18,258 bases of DNA from positions 1 to 18,258 of the forward strand of contig JASHTI010000038.1 in the NCBI GenBank assembly GCA_030040625.1. Reading direction: 5' to 3'. The notes below the pieces were generated by a model. The model ran no database searches. It saw nothing but the letters and a program-made list of their open reading frames with translations, and had not been told where the DNA came from. This document shows positions 1 through 7,576 of this stretch, piece after piece (the first letter of the stretch is position 1; every line of letters starts with the position of its first letter). The stretch is from Thermoplasmata archaeon (GTDB lineage: Archaea; Thermoplasmatota; Thermoplasmata; Lutacidiplasmatales; UBA184). The translations under genes were made by a program, and so were the position numbers.

Positions 1-545
1 CCCGTGATCAGGCGCACGATCTTGAACGCGAGGAGGTTCTTGTTGACCGGCGTCACTTCGAGCAGGCGTAGCTCGTCCCTCCGTCGGATGTCCTGGAGCA
101 GAGGGTTGCGGGACTTCTTATGGAGGGTCATGACGATCGACTTCTTCGCGTCGAGCGTGTCCATCACGCACTGGGTGAACGCGTCGCTCTCGACCTCCAT
201 CTTCCCGACCTCGTCGATGACGATCACGTCGGCGGTCTCCCGGGCCTCGGCGAGCGCGCGCGCGCCCAGGCCCTCGAGCGCGCCGAGGTTCACCCCGTAG
301 CGGCCGCTCTTGATCCGGGACTTGAGCGTCTCGTGCGCGAAGACCTCCTTCTCCTTCGTCATCCAGTTGGTGATCTGAAAGCCGGCCCGCCGGTGCTTCT
401 CGACGATCGGCTCGGTGACCATGCCGCCGACCTTGACGCCCTCTTCCTCGAGGAGCTGGATGATCCGCAGCAGCGTCTGCGTCTTGCCGGAACCGGGCAG
501 CCCCGTGATGCCGATCTTCACCGGGGCCGACAGCTCGCGCGGCAT
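1..545 (-). CDS. THEP1-type nucleoside-triphosphatase (partial, C-terminus cut by window edge)
   Basis: The reading frame is open from the ATG at 545 (minus strand) to the window edge, 181 residues, close to the usual full length (about 170-185) of archaeal THEP1 NTPases. These P-loop enzymes hydrolyse NTPs; their cellular role is not settled. The protein starts MPRELSAPVKIGITG and carries a Walker A loop GLPGSGKT near residues 15-22. A Walker B-type segment VIVIDEVGKME near residues 108-118 is the family signature. The middle part (VGGMVTEP, GRYGVNL) also fits the family. No stop codon is seen, so only the extreme C-terminus is missing. The gene diverges from the methyltransferase at 590 with a 44-base gap. 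I am confident of the family; the substrate is unknown. Confidence 0.88.
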   Translation of the reverse strand, partial: MPRELSAPVKIGITGLPGSGKTQTLLRIIQLLEEEGVKVGGMVTEPIVEKHRRAGFQITNWMTKEKEVFAHETLKSRIKSGRYGVNLGALEGLGARALAEARETADVIVIDEVGKMEVESDAFTQCVMDTLDAKKSIVMTLHKKSRNPLLQDIRRRDELRLLEVTPVNKNLLAFKIVRLIT

Positions 546-589
546 GGAGAATTCTAACGTAGAGACAGCCGATTAGGCGCCGGTCGGTT

Positions 590-1384
590 ATGAGCGCATC
601 CCTCCGCCGGGGCGTCGCACGGCGCGCGAGCGCGGTCCGGCCACGTCGGACGGACGGCTACGTCTATCCGGCCCGGGAGGACTCCGCCCTCCTGGCCGCC
701 GCCGCCCGCGCGGGCCCCGGTCGTCGGGTCCTGGAGATCGGCGTCGGCTCCGGGGTCGCGGCGCTGGTGGCGGCGCGCAGCGGAGCCGCCCCGGTCGTCG
801 TCACCGACCGCAATCCGCACGCGCTGCGCCGGGTCCGGGCCAGGGCCCGAGCCGAAGGGCTTCCGATCGCACCGGTGCGAACCGACCTGGCCCGCGGCCT
901 CGGGCGGTTCGACCGCGTCCTCGCGAACCCGCCGTACCTCCCGACCCGGCCCGGCGAGCGGGATCCCGACCCGCTCGTGAACCTGGCGCTGGACGGCGGC
1001 CCGGACGGCTGCCGGGTCCTGGCGCGGATCCTGCGCGATCTGCCGACCCACCTGGCCGAAGGGGGCCGTGCCTACGTCGTCGTCTCGTCGCTCCAGGCCG
1101 CGAAGCGGCGGCGGAGGCTCGCCGCCGGCTGGCGCCGCGGCGGGGGCCGGCTCGCGGTCGTCGACACGCGACGCTTCGAGGGCGAGCGGCTCTGGCTGTG
1201 GGAGCTCACCGTGCGACGGCGGCCGCCTGCCGGCGGGCGTACTCGACGATCCGCTCGAGGAACGCGCGGCCGTCGGCGTAGCCGTCCGGCGAGCCGCTCC
1301 GGCTCCAGTCCGGTGCCTGCGCCCGGAAGAACGACCGCTCCGGGTGCGGCATCAGGCCGAAGACGTTCCCGGCCGGGTTCGTGA
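590..1384 (+). CDS. HemK/PrmC-like class I SAM-dependent methyltransferase
   Basis: This is a Rossmann-fold methyltransferase. The SAM-binding loop EIGVGSGV is at residues 49-56, an acidic strand end (VVTDRN) at 70-75, and the NPPY motif at 113-116 that N5-glutamine and N6-adenine methyltransferases use to position the target nitrogen. The compact size and the DGGPDG segment after NPPY fit the archaeal HemK/Mtq2-like group, which methylates a glutamine of release factor aRF1, but the substrate here is inferred. The recognisable domain ends near residue 206 (LWLWELTV). The frame then runs about 58 further Arg/Pro/Ser-rich residues to the TGA at 1382-1384, antisense to purQ. No earlier stop exists in any forward frame just after 1207, so the tail may be translated or may reflect a sequence error. 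Start: the ATG at 590, with no clear ribosome binding site. Confidence 0.8.
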   Translation: MSASLRRGVARRASAVRPRRTDGYVYPAREDSALLAAAARAGPGRRVLEIGVGSGVAALVAARSGAAPVVVTDRNPHALRRVRARARAEGLPIAPVRTDLARGLGRFDRVLANPPYLPTRPGERDPDPLVNLALDGGPDGCRVLARILRDLPTHLAEGGRAYVVVSSLQAAKRRRRLAAGWRRGGGRLAVVDTRRFEGERLWLWELTVRRRPPAGGRTRRSARGTRGRRRSRPASRSGSSPVPAPGRTTAPGAASGRRRSRPGS

Positions 1385-2045
1385 GCCCGGCGACGTCCCC
1401 CTCGGAGCCGTTCGGGTTCCAGGGGTAGCCGGGAGGACCGCCGTCCGGGGCGACCCAGCGGAACAGGACCTGCCCGCGCGCCTCCAGCTCCCGACGGCGC
1501 TCGGCGCCCCCGGCGAGGACGAGCTGGCCCTCGCCGTGGGCGCTCGGGAAGAGGTAGCGGGTCCCGGCCGGGACCCCGTCCAGCGGCGGGAACCGGCCCC
1601 CGGTGTAGGCGACGAACGTCGGTCGGCATTCGAACCGCCCGGAGGCGTTCGCGACGAGCGACGCTTCGGCGGGACCGAGCCGCCCGCCCGGCCGCCCGGG
1701 GAGGAGCCCCAGCTCGATGGCGACCTGAAAGCCGTTGCAGATGCCGGCGACCAGCCGGCCGCTCTCCACGAACGCCTCGAGGTCCGATCCGAGCGCCGCG
1801 CGCAGGCGCGCCCCCAGGATCGCCCCGGCCCGGACGTAGTCTCCGGCGGAGAAGCCTCCCGGGAGAAAGATCGCCCCGTAGTCGTTCAGGCGTCGGCGGC
1901 GCCCCGCGGGGGCGCGGGGGGAGAAGCGGTTCAGGTGGGTGACCTCCGCGCGTGCCCCGAGCGCGTTCAGCGCGACGGCGAGCTCCCGATCGCAGTTCGT
2001 CCCCTCGATCGCGAGGATCGCGATCGGAAGCCGGGCGGTGGCCAC
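1206..2045 (-). CDS. purQ: Phosphoribosylformylglycinamidine synthase, glutaminase subunit PurQ
   Basis: PurQ is the class I glutamine amidotransferase subunit that feeds ammonia to PurL in step four of purine synthesis. From the GTG start at 2045 it has 279 residues. The N-terminus contains EGTNCDRE (14-21). The nucleophile elbow GICNGFQ places the catalytic Cys at 103, and PHPER supplies His234 and Glu236 of the triad. AHGEGQL near 169-175 is also characteristic. The start follows the moeA stop by 23 bases, with AGAGG about 6 bases before the GTG. Extending the frame further upstream would run antisense-like through moeA and is rejected. It is the last gene of the kinase-moeA-purQ operon. 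Its 3' end lies inside the tail of the convergent methyltransferase frame. Confidence 0.93.
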   Translation of the reverse strand: MATARLPIAILAIEGTNCDRELAVALNALGARAEVTHLNRFSPRAPAGRRRRLNDYGAIFLPGGFSAGDYVRAGAILGARLRAALGSDLEAFVESGRLVAGICNGFQVAIELGLLPGRPGGRLGPAEASLVANASGRFECRPTFVAYTGGRFPPLDGVPAGTRYLFPSAHGEGQLVLAGGAERRRELEARGQVLFRWVAPDGGPPGYPWNPNGSEGDVAGLTNPAGNVFGLMPHPERSFFRAQAPDWSRSGSPDGYADGRAFLERIVEYARRQAAAVAR

Positions 2046-2068
2046 GGGGGCCTCTGGCGTGACGCGGC

Positions 2069-3316
2069 TTAGCCTCTTCCCGGGGCGCCCAGGGGCGGGT
2101 CGAGCCGATAGACGGTGAGCCGGGCCCCGGCCGCTACCGTGCGACGGCCGGGAGGTAGCACGGCGAAGCCGTTCGCCCCCGCCAGGCTCCGGGTCGCGGC
2201 GGAGCCGCGGAACGTCGGCCAGGCCCGCTCGCCGTCCAGCCGCAACGGCAGGACGGTCGCGAGTCCCGGGGTCATGGCGGCCGCGCCTCCTTGCAGGCGC
2301 GCGGTCGCCTCGGTCCAGCCCGGGCCGGGCAGGCGCGCGAGCCGACGAAGTGCCGGCAGGACCATCCAGTGCATGTTCAGCAGGCACGAGGTCGGGTGCC
2401 CGGGCAGGCCGAGCAGGAGGCGGCCGCCGGCGTCGGCCGCCAGCGTCGGCTTGCCCGGACGGACCGCCACGCCGTGGAAGAGCAGTCGGCCGAGGCGGGG
2501 GAAGATCCGCGGCAGGTGATCTCGCTCGCCGACCGAGCTGCCTCCGGTCGCGATCACGAGATCCGCCTTCCGCAGCGCGGCGGCCAGGGTCCGCTCGATG
2601 CGCCGGGGGTCGTCCGCCACCGGAGCGTAGGTGATGACGTGGCAACCGGCGGCCTCGAGCACGGCGGAGAGGGCCGCGGTGTTGCTCTCGAAAATCTCAC
2701 CCCCGCGGAGCCGGGCACCGGGGGCCCGGAGCTCGTTGCCGTTGGGGACGATCGCGACGATCGGTCGGGCGTAGACCGGGACCCGCGCGACCCCGGAGGA
2801 GGCGAGCGACCCGATCGCGGCCGGACCGAGGAGCTCGCCCGCCGTCGCCAGCGTCCGGCCCTTCGGAAAGTCGTCCCCGGCCGGAGAGATCCGAGCGTCG
2901 GGCACCACCGGCCGGCGCAGCCGCAGCCGATCGCCGTGTCGCTCGGACTCCTCGAAGATCTCCAGGGCGTCGGCCCCCGCCGGCATCGCCGCTCCCGTCG
3001 CCACGGCGACCGCCTCGCCCGCCCGAAGGCGCCGGGGAAATCGACCCTCCGCGAAGACCTCCCCGACCACTCGAAGGAGGATCGGGTGCCGGCGGCTCGC
3101 GGCGCGCAGGTCCACGCTCCGCACCGCGTAACCGTCCCAGTTCGCCCGGTCGAACGGCGGGACCGCGGTGGCCGCCCGGAGCGATTCCGCGGCCACGCGT
3201 CCGAACGCCGAGCCGATCGCGACCCGCTCCGTGCGTTCGACCGGGCGGACGGCCCGCAGTAGGCGGCGCCGAGCCTCCAGCGCCGGGGTCAGCCGCCCAA
3301 AGAGGTAGGCCTTCAT
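2069..3316 (-). CDS. moeA: Molybdopterin molybdenumtransferase MoeA
   Basis: MoeA inserts molybdate (or tungstate) into adenylated molybdopterin, the last step in making the basic molybdenum cofactor. The 415-residue product from the ATG at 3316 has the typical order of segments: PPFDRANWDGYAVR in domain I, ATGAAMPAGADAL, the MoCF-type nucleotide-binding fold with IVPNGNEL, GGEIFESN and TGGSSVGERDHL, then RPGKPTLAA and GLPGHPTSCLLN, and a C-terminal beta domain. The HPTSC form of the last motif is the usual archaeal variant. No separate PBP-type periplasmic domain is fused, and the length is normal for the single-module type. The start is supported by GAGGG 4-5 bases upstream and by a gap of only 7 bases after the kinase stop, so the two are cotranscribed. 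The window itself holds no molybdoenzyme. Confidence 0.93.
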   Translation of the reverse strand: MKAYLFGRLTPALEARRRLLRAVRPVERTERVAIGSAFGRVAAESLRAATAVPPFDRANWDGYAVRSVDLRAASRRHPILLRVVGEVFAEGRFPRRLRAGEAVAVATGAAMPAGADALEIFEESERHGDRLRLRRPVVPDARISPAGDDFPKGRTLATAGELLGPAAIGSLASSGVARVPVYARPIVAIVPNGNELRAPGARLRGGEIFESNTAALSAVLEAAGCHVITYAPVADDPRRIERTLAAALRKADLVIATGGSSVGERDHLPRIFPRLGRLLFHGVAVRPGKPTLAADAGGRLLLGLPGHPTSCLLNMHWMVLPALRRLARLPGPGWTEATARLQGGAAAMTPGLATVLPLRLDGERAWPTFRGSAATRSLAGANGFAVLPPGRRTVAAGARLTVYRLDPPLGAPGRG

Positions 3317-3323
3317 CGGTCCC

Positions 3324-4196
3324 TCAGCGCCCGCGGCCCTCGATACGGTCCAGCGCGGCCCGGTTCCCCGCGGACAGGCAGTCCGCCACCCCGGAGCCGG
3401 CGAACCAGGCGCCGTAGAAACCCCCGCGAAAGGCGTCGCCGGCCCCGACCAGGGTCCGCCGTCGTCGGGGCCGGCGCGATGCGACGCGGACCTGACCGCC
3501 ACGGTAGAAGGCGGTCGCGCCCCCGGGGCCCTCGGTGCGTACGATGAGCGGGACCCGTTCGAGCAGGCCGGCCATCCCGCCTCCGCTCAGTCGGCGGCCG
3601 GCGTGCTCGATCTCCGCGCGATTGCCGAAGAGGATCTCCGCGTGCCCGAGCGCGGCGCGGAACGCCCTGCGTTCCCAGCGGTAGAAGATCTCCTGCGCCG
3701 GGTCGAGCGCCACGTGGCGACCGGCCTCCTGCGCCGCGACCGCCCACGCGGCGTACCGGCCGGGCGGCCCGGTACTCAGGTGGAGCCATCGGTAGTCGCG
3801 CCACCACGTCGGGGGCGCGGGCCCGACGCGCTCGTCGCCCATCGGCCCCTGCTGGATCAAGGTCCGACCGACGCCGGCGGCGTCCTCGACGATCGTGCAC
3901 GTCGGAGTCGGCTCTCCGGCGACCCGCTCCAGTCCGCGGAGGTCGATCCTGGCCCGGCGGAGGCGCTGGAGGAACGGCGCCGGGAAGCCGTCGCCGATCC
4001 GGGCGACGAGCCCCACCCCCACTCCATGGCGTCGGGCGACGAGCGCCAGGGTCGTGGCCGTTCCGCCCAGCTCCGCCCGCTCGGCGACGACGGGTACGGT
4101 CCGGTCCGGCCCCGGAAACCTTCGGATCTGCAGGAACCGGTCGACGTTCACGTGGCCGGCCACCAGCAACTCGCGCCGGCTGCGCCCCTCCGCCAT
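3324..4196 (-). CDS. PfkB/ribokinase-family carbohydrate or nucleoside kinase
   Basis: This is a 290-residue PfkB-fold kinase that would phosphorylate a sugar or nucleoside hydroxyl with ATP; the substrate cannot be told from the sequence. The N-terminal family signature is visible as AGHVNVDRFLQI (13-24) and ELGGTATTLALVARR (42-56), which is the GG-containing substrate site. The C-terminal anion-hole and catalytic base motif GAGDAFRGGF is at 251-260, with Asp254 as the base. NRAEIEHA (192-199) matches the N-x-x-E region that helps bind metal. A good ribosome binding site, GGAGGATC, lies 2 bases before the ATG (strand minus, 4199-4206). It is the first gene of an operon with moeA and purQ. 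Nothing in the neighbours names its substrate. Confidence 0.88.
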   Translation of the reverse strand: MAEGRSRRELLVAGHVNVDRFLQIRRFPGPDRTVPVVAERAELGGTATTLALVARRHGVGVGLVARIGDGFPAPFLQRLRRARIDLRGLERVAGEPTPTCTIVEDAAGVGRTLIQQGPMGDERVGPAPPTWWRDYRWLHLSTGPPGRYAAWAVAAQEAGRHVALDPAQEIFYRWERRAFRAALGHAEILFGNRAEIEHAGRRLSGGGMAGLLERVPLIVRTEGPGGATAFYRGGQVRVASRRPRRRRTLVGAGDAFRGGFYGAWFAGSGVADCLSAGNRAALDRIEGRGR

Positions 4197-4226
4197 CCGA
4201 TCCTCCCCGGCCTCAGGGACGGGCTC

Positions 4227-4238
4227 GGATAGCGGTTG
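4227..4238 (-). promoter_or_regulatory. TATA-like box for the kinase-moeA-purQ operon
   Basis: On the minus strand this reads CAACCGCTATCC, sharing AACCGCTAT with the promoter at 6894. It is centred about 33 bases before the kinase ATG (4196), allowing a leader of a few bases to hold the GGAGGATC site at 4199-4206 only if transcription starts near the box, so the exact start is uncertain. Confidence 0.4.
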
Positions 4239-4253
4239 GGTCCCCCGTGGCGA

Positions 4254-4263
4254 CCGGCTTATG
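4254..4263 (+). promoter_or_regulatory. TATA-like box for the amidohydrolase-glyS operon
   Basis: CCGGCTTATG at 4254-4263 is centred (TTAT) about 29 bases before the ATG at 4289, in the 92-base divergent gap. The spacing suggests a leaderless transcript; the box is a poor match, so confidence is moderate. Confidence 0.45.
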
Positions 4264-4288
4264 CGAGCCCGCCGCTCGGCGGCCGTGA

Positions 4289-5377
4289 ATGCTGGTCGAG
4301 GGGGCGGTGCTGGACGCCGACGGCCCGCGTCCCGCCTACGTTCGGTTCGCGGGCAGTAAGGTCCTGGAGGTCGGCCGGCTGGGGACCGACTCCACGCGAG
4401 GCCGTCTCCGCCGCGTCCGCGGGATCGTCATCCCCGCCCCGGTGAACGGCCACACGCACCTGGGCGACGCCGTCTCGGTCCGGGAACCTCCGGCGGGCCC
4501 GGTCGAACAGCTCGTGGGCGCGCCCCAGAGCTACAAGTTCCGCCTTCTGGCCGGCACCCCGGCCCCGGCGAAGCGCTCGGCGATCCGCCGAGCGGTCCGG
4601 CGGATGGGCCGCGAGGGAGTCGCCGCGTTCCTCGACTTCCGAGAAGAGGGGGTCGCCGGCGTCCGGCTGCTCCGCCGCGCGATCGACGGGCTGCCGGTGC
4701 GGGGGTTCGTCTTCGGCCGACCGCTCCAGCGCCCGGTCGAGTCGCGCGAGCTCGCCACGCTGCTCGAGGTCGCCGACGGCGTGGGCCTCTCCAGCGGACG
4801 CGAGGAGCCGGAGGCCGTGCGACGGGCGATCGTACGCGCCTGCCGGGCCCGTCACAAGCGGTTCGCCCTCCATGCCAGCGAGGCGGTGCGCGAGGCACCG
4901 GAGGTCTACCTCGATCCCCGGCCGGATCTGCTCGTGCACCTCGCGCGCGCGACCCCCGACGACCTCGCGGCGGTGCGCGACGACGGCGTCGCGGTGGCCG
5001 TGTGCCCCCGATCGAACGCCCTGTTCGGCCGGCAGCCGGATCTCGGAGCGATGGAACGGCTGGGGCTCCGGGTCCTCCTGGGGACGGACAATGCGATGCT
5101 CCACGCCCCGTCGATCTGGGCCGAGCTCCAGTTCGCCTACGCGGCGAGCCGGCTGGTCGGCCGACCGGTCTCCGCGGCGTTCCTCGCACGGGCCGCGCTC
5201 GTCGAGCCGTGGCGGTGGCTGGGACTCCCGGCGGCGGCCCGCGTCGCGCCGGGGTCGCCGGTCCCTCCGCTCGTGCTCCGCCTGCCGCCGGAGGACCCGG
5301 CCTACCAGGTGGCGACGCGGGCGACCGAACAGGTTATCGTGCGTCCGCGGCCGGCGCCCCGGCGGTCCCGCGCATGA
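4289..5377 (+). CDS. Amidohydrolase-superfamily protein (COG0402-like, metal-dependent deaminase/hydrolase)
   Basis: This 362-residue protein has the metal ligands of an amidohydrolase TIM barrel: HTHLGD (His55, His57), HASE (His195), a further His217 in LLVHLAR, and GTDN with the catalytic Asp267. The ligand order and the CPRSNALFG segment before GTDN resemble the cytosine deaminase/chlorohydrolase branch (COG0402), so deamination of a nucleobase-like or related substrate is plausible but not shown. The N-terminal beta sandwich strand (LVEGAVLDADG) is short. It starts at the ATG at 4289, about 29 bases after a TTAT-type box, which suggests a leaderless transcript. Its TGA overlaps the ATG of glyS (ATGA), so the two are translationally coupled. 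The partner choice is unusual and does not explain its function. Confidence 0.8.
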   Translation: MLVEGAVLDADGPRPAYVRFAGSKVLEVGRLGTDSTRGRLRRVRGIVIPAPVNGHTHLGDAVSVREPPAGPVEQLVGAPQSYKFRLLAGTPAPAKRSAIRRAVRRMGREGVAAFLDFREEGVAGVRLLRRAIDGLPVRGFVFGRPLQRPVESRELATLLEVADGVGLSSGREEPEAVRRAIVRACRARHKRFALHASEAVREAPEVYLDPRPDLLVHLARATPDDLAAVRDDGVAVAVCPRSNALFGRQPDLGAMERLGLRVLLGTDNAMLHAPSIWAELQFAYAASRLVGRPVSAAFLARAALVEPWRWLGLPAAARVAPGSPVPPLVLRLPPEDPAYQVATRATEQVIVRPRPAPRRSRA

Positions 5378-6873
5378 AGAGCGAGGAGCTGTACGCGCTG
5401 CTGCGGCGCCGCGGCGTCCTGTGGCCGACGGCGGAGATCTACGGCGGCGCGCAGGGGCTCTACGACTACGGGCCGCTCGGCACCGCGCTCAAGCGACGGC
5501 TCGAGGACGCCTGGACCGCCTGGTTCGTCGGGCGGTCGCCGGATTACTACCGCATCGAGCCTTCGGTGATCGTGCCGGAGGCGGTCGTCCGGGCGTCCGG
5601 TCATCTGGAGAATTTCACGGACCCCGAGATCAGCTGCGACCGCTGCGGGGCGCACTTCCGCGCCGAGACGGTGCTCGAGAAGGTCCGGCCGGAGGGCGTC
5701 GACGGGCTGGCGCCGAATCAGATCGAGGAGGTGGTGCGGGCGAACGGGCTCCGCTGCCCGAGCTGCGGCAGCACGACCCTGAGCGTGCCGAAGCCGTTCA
5801 ACCTGATGTTCGACCTGCCGTTCGGCGTCGGGCGCGACGAACGCGCCTACCTTCTGCCCGAGACGGCGCAGGCGAGCTACCTCGCCTTCGCGCGCATGTG
5901 GGAGGTCGGTCGAAAGGCGCTGCCGCTGGGGGTCGCCGTCGTCGGTCGGGTCTTCCGCAATGAGATCGCGCCGCGTCAGGTGCTGTTCCGCATGCGCGCC
6001 TTCACGCAGGCCGAGCTGCAGATCTTCTTCGACCCGGCGGAGCCGCCCGGCCACCTCGGACCCCGCGCCGAAGAGCTCGTGCCGGTGCTTCGGGCCGACC
6101 GGCGCGAGCAGGGAGCGACCGACACCCAACTGGTTGCGGCGCGGGATCTCGTCGCCGGCGGCCTTCCGGAGTTCTACGTCGATCACCTCGTCCACATGTT
6201 GCGGTTCCTGCGCGACGTGCTCGGCTATCCGGCCGAGCGGCTGCGGTTCTTCGAGAAGTCCGAGAAGGAGCGGGCGTTCTACAATCGCATCCAGTTCGAC
6301 GCCGAGCTCGAGCTCGAGAGCCTCGGCGGCCCGAAGGAGGTCGGCGCCGTGCACTACCGGGGCGACTACGACCTCGGTCGCCACGGCGCCGCCTCCGGCA
6401 AGGACCTTTCCGTCAGCCGCCCGAGCGGCCGCGTGGTGCCGCACGTCCTCGAGCTGACGTTCGGGGTCGACCGCAACCTCTGGGCGCTCGCCGACACCCA
6501 CCTCCGCCAGGACGGCGACCGCACGGTCTGGAAGCTGCCCAGCTACCTGGCGCCCGTGCCGGTCGGCGTCTTCCCGCTGATCGCCAAGGAGCACCGCGCC
6601 TACGCCGAGCGGCTCGTCGCCGACCTAGCGGTGGCCGGCGTCGAGGCCGCGTACGACGAGGCGAGCTCGATCGGCAAGCGCTACGCGCGCATGGACGAGG
6701 CGGGGACCCCGTTCTGCGTCACCGTCGACGGCGGGACCGTCGGCGACGGCCCCGAGCGCGACACGGTGACCCTGCGGGCCCGCGACTCCAAGGCCCAGGA
6801 GCGGCTACCGGCGACGGCGCTGGCGGCGCGGATCGCGCCGACGCTCCGGCCGCCCCGTCCCGGTCCCGGCTAG
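5374..6873 (+). CDS. glyS: Glycyl-tRNA synthetase, archaeal/eukaryotic alpha2 type
   Basis: A class II aminoacyl-tRNA synthetase that charges tRNA-Gly. The 499-residue product from the ATG at 5374 shows GGAQGLYDYGPLG near residues 24-36, a zinc-ribbon-like insertion with CxxC pairs at 88/91 and 128/131, motif 2 (FRNEIAPRQVLFRMRAFTQAE at about 194-214) and motif 3 (LTFGVDRNLWAL). The C-terminal anticodon-binding domain includes VPVGVFPLIAKE and SSIGKRYARMDEAGTPFCVTVD. The protein is somewhat shorter than most archaeal GlyRS (about 550-580), so it looks like a compact version. The frame remains open upstream to 5002, but that part is the amidohydrolase gene in another frame; the ATGA overlap and domain boundary fix the start. 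No ribosome binding site is visible, which suggests reinitiation after the amidohydrolase. Confidence 0.95.
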   Translation: MKSEELYALLRRRGVLWPTAEIYGGAQGLYDYGPLGTALKRRLEDAWTAWFVGRSPDYYRIEPSVIVPEAVVRASGHLENFTDPEISCDRCGAHFRAETVLEKVRPEGVDGLAPNQIEEVVRANGLRCPSCGSTTLSVPKPFNLMFDLPFGVGRDERAYLLPETAQASYLAFARMWEVGRKALPLGVAVVGRVFRNEIAPRQVLFRMRAFTQAELQIFFDPAEPPGHLGPRAEELVPVLRADRREQGATDTQLVAARDLVAGGLPEFYVDHLVHMLRFLRDVLGYPAERLRFFEKSEKERAFYNRIQFDAELELESLGGPKEVGAVHYRGDYDLGRHGAASGKDLSVSRPSGRVVPHVLELTFGVDRNLWALADTHLRQDGDRTVWKLPSYLAPVPVGVFPLIAKEHRAYAERLVADLAVAGVEAAYDEASSIGKRYARMDEAGTPFCVTVDGGTVGDGPERDTVTLRARDSKAQERLPATALAARIAPTLRPPRPGPG

Positions 6874-6891
6874 GGGCGCCCTCGGGGCGGC
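6849..6891 (+). terminator. Candidate terminator hairpin spanning the glyS stop codon
   Basis: Perfect 9-base arms (GCCGCCCCG at 6849-6857, CGGGGCGGC at 6883-6891) enclose a 25-base loop containing the glyS stop TAG. No T-run follows, so a role in archaeal termination is only possible. The next promoter starts at once downstream, where insulation would make sense. Confidence 0.35.
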
Positions 6892-6893
6892 AC

Positions 6894-6906
6894 GAACCGC
6901 TATATC
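6894..6906 (+). promoter_or_regulatory. TATA-box promoter for the coiled-coil gene
   Basis: TATATC at 6901-6906, preceded by AACCGC, is centred about 28 bases before the ATG at 6932. The expected transcription start thus falls at or next to the start codon, giving a leaderless mRNA. Confidence 0.65.
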
Positions 6907-6912
6907 TCGCGA

Positions 6913-6927
6913 ACCCCGTGTCGGGGT
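6913..6927. promoter_or_regulatory. Candidate operator between TATA box and start codon
   Basis: The inverted repeat ACCCCG-TGT-CGGGGT lies between the TATA box at 6901 and the ATG at 6932. This is where a bound repressor would block polymerase. The arms are only 6 bases in GC-rich DNA, so chance is a real alternative. Confidence 0.3.
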
Positions 6928-6931
6928 ACCG

Positions 6932-7576
6932 ATGGCGGGAGCACCGGCGGGCTCGCCGGGAACGCCGGTGGGTTCGACCGTCGCGGCGCTGCGGCGCACG
7001 CGTTTCCTAGGTCAGCAGTACGCCGACGTCACCAAGCTGCGCGAGCTGGCGACGCACCAGGAGCGGCTCGCCGCCCGCTACGAACAGCGGATCGCGCGCA
7101 TCAACACCAAGATCGAGCGCCTCCGCCACCAGGCGACCCTGCTGCGGGAGAAGGCCCAGAAGGTCCTCGCGGCCACGCCCGAGATCGAGCAGGAGATCAA
7201 GCAGATGCAGCGGGACATCGACGCCGGAACGGCCCGGGGCGGTTCGGGACCGCTGACGAGCGACATCACCGCGCTGCACTACCGCGTCCGCAAGCTTCAG
7301 CAGCGGATCGTCGATCTGCAGCAGAAGGCCAAGGCGCTCGAGCATCGGGCCGCCCAGCGCACCCAGCGGACCGCCGAGCTGAAGGTCAAGGCGGACCGGT
7401 TCGTCGAGGCGGCGCACCTCGCGAGCCAGGAGGCGGCGCAGTACCGCCAGCGCGCCGATCGCCTGCAGCAGGTGATCGAGCAAGAGAACGCCCCGGGGGC
7501 GGCGGCCGCCGCGCCCGCGGGGCCGTCGGCTCCCGCCGGCGCGACGATCGACCCGCCCGCGTCCCCTCCCCCATGA
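6932..7576 (+). CDS. Coiled-coil protein of unknown function
   Basis: I do not recognise this 214-residue protein. A flexible Ala/Gly/Pro-rich start (1-15) is followed by long charged, Gln/Arg/Lys-rich helices at about 34-97 and 110-187 with leucines and isoleucines at heptad-like spacing. A short Gly/Ser-rich break at 99-109 would allow an antiparallel hairpin. The tail from about 188 is Ala/Pro-rich and disordered. There is no signal peptide, membrane segment or Cys. This build suggests a cytoplasmic dimeric scaffold or a nucleic-acid- or cytoskeleton-associated rod. The start is the ATG at 6932, supported by the TATA box 28 bases upstream. The TGA overlaps the ATG of the next gene, so it is coupled to the UPF0200-like P-loop protein. 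Confidence 0.72.
   Translation: MAGAPAGSPGTPVGSTVAALRRTRFLGQQYADVTKLRELATHQERLAARYEQRIARINTKIERLRHQATLLREKAQKVLAATPEIEQEIKQMQRDIDAGTARGGSGPLTSDITALHYRVRKLQQRIVDLQQKAKALEHRAAQRTQRTAELKVKADRFVEAAHLASQEAAQYRQRADRLQQVIEQENAPGAAAAAPAGPSAPAGATIDPPASPPP

Noticed and set aside
2046..2645. N-terminal extension of PurQ upstream of 2045
   Set aside because: It overlaps moeA in another frame and has Arg/Pro-rich nonsense composition. PurQ conserved sequence begins a few residues after the GTG at 2045.
5002..5373. N-terminal extension of glycyl-tRNA synthetase
   Set aside because: The extension lies wholly within the amidohydrolase gene in another frame and is Pro/Gly/Arg-rich. The synthetase domain begins right at the ATG at 5374.
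5302..6594. A 430-codon minus-strand open frame opposite glyS
   Set aside because: It is antisense to a well-conserved synthetase and shows no recognisable domain or promoter.
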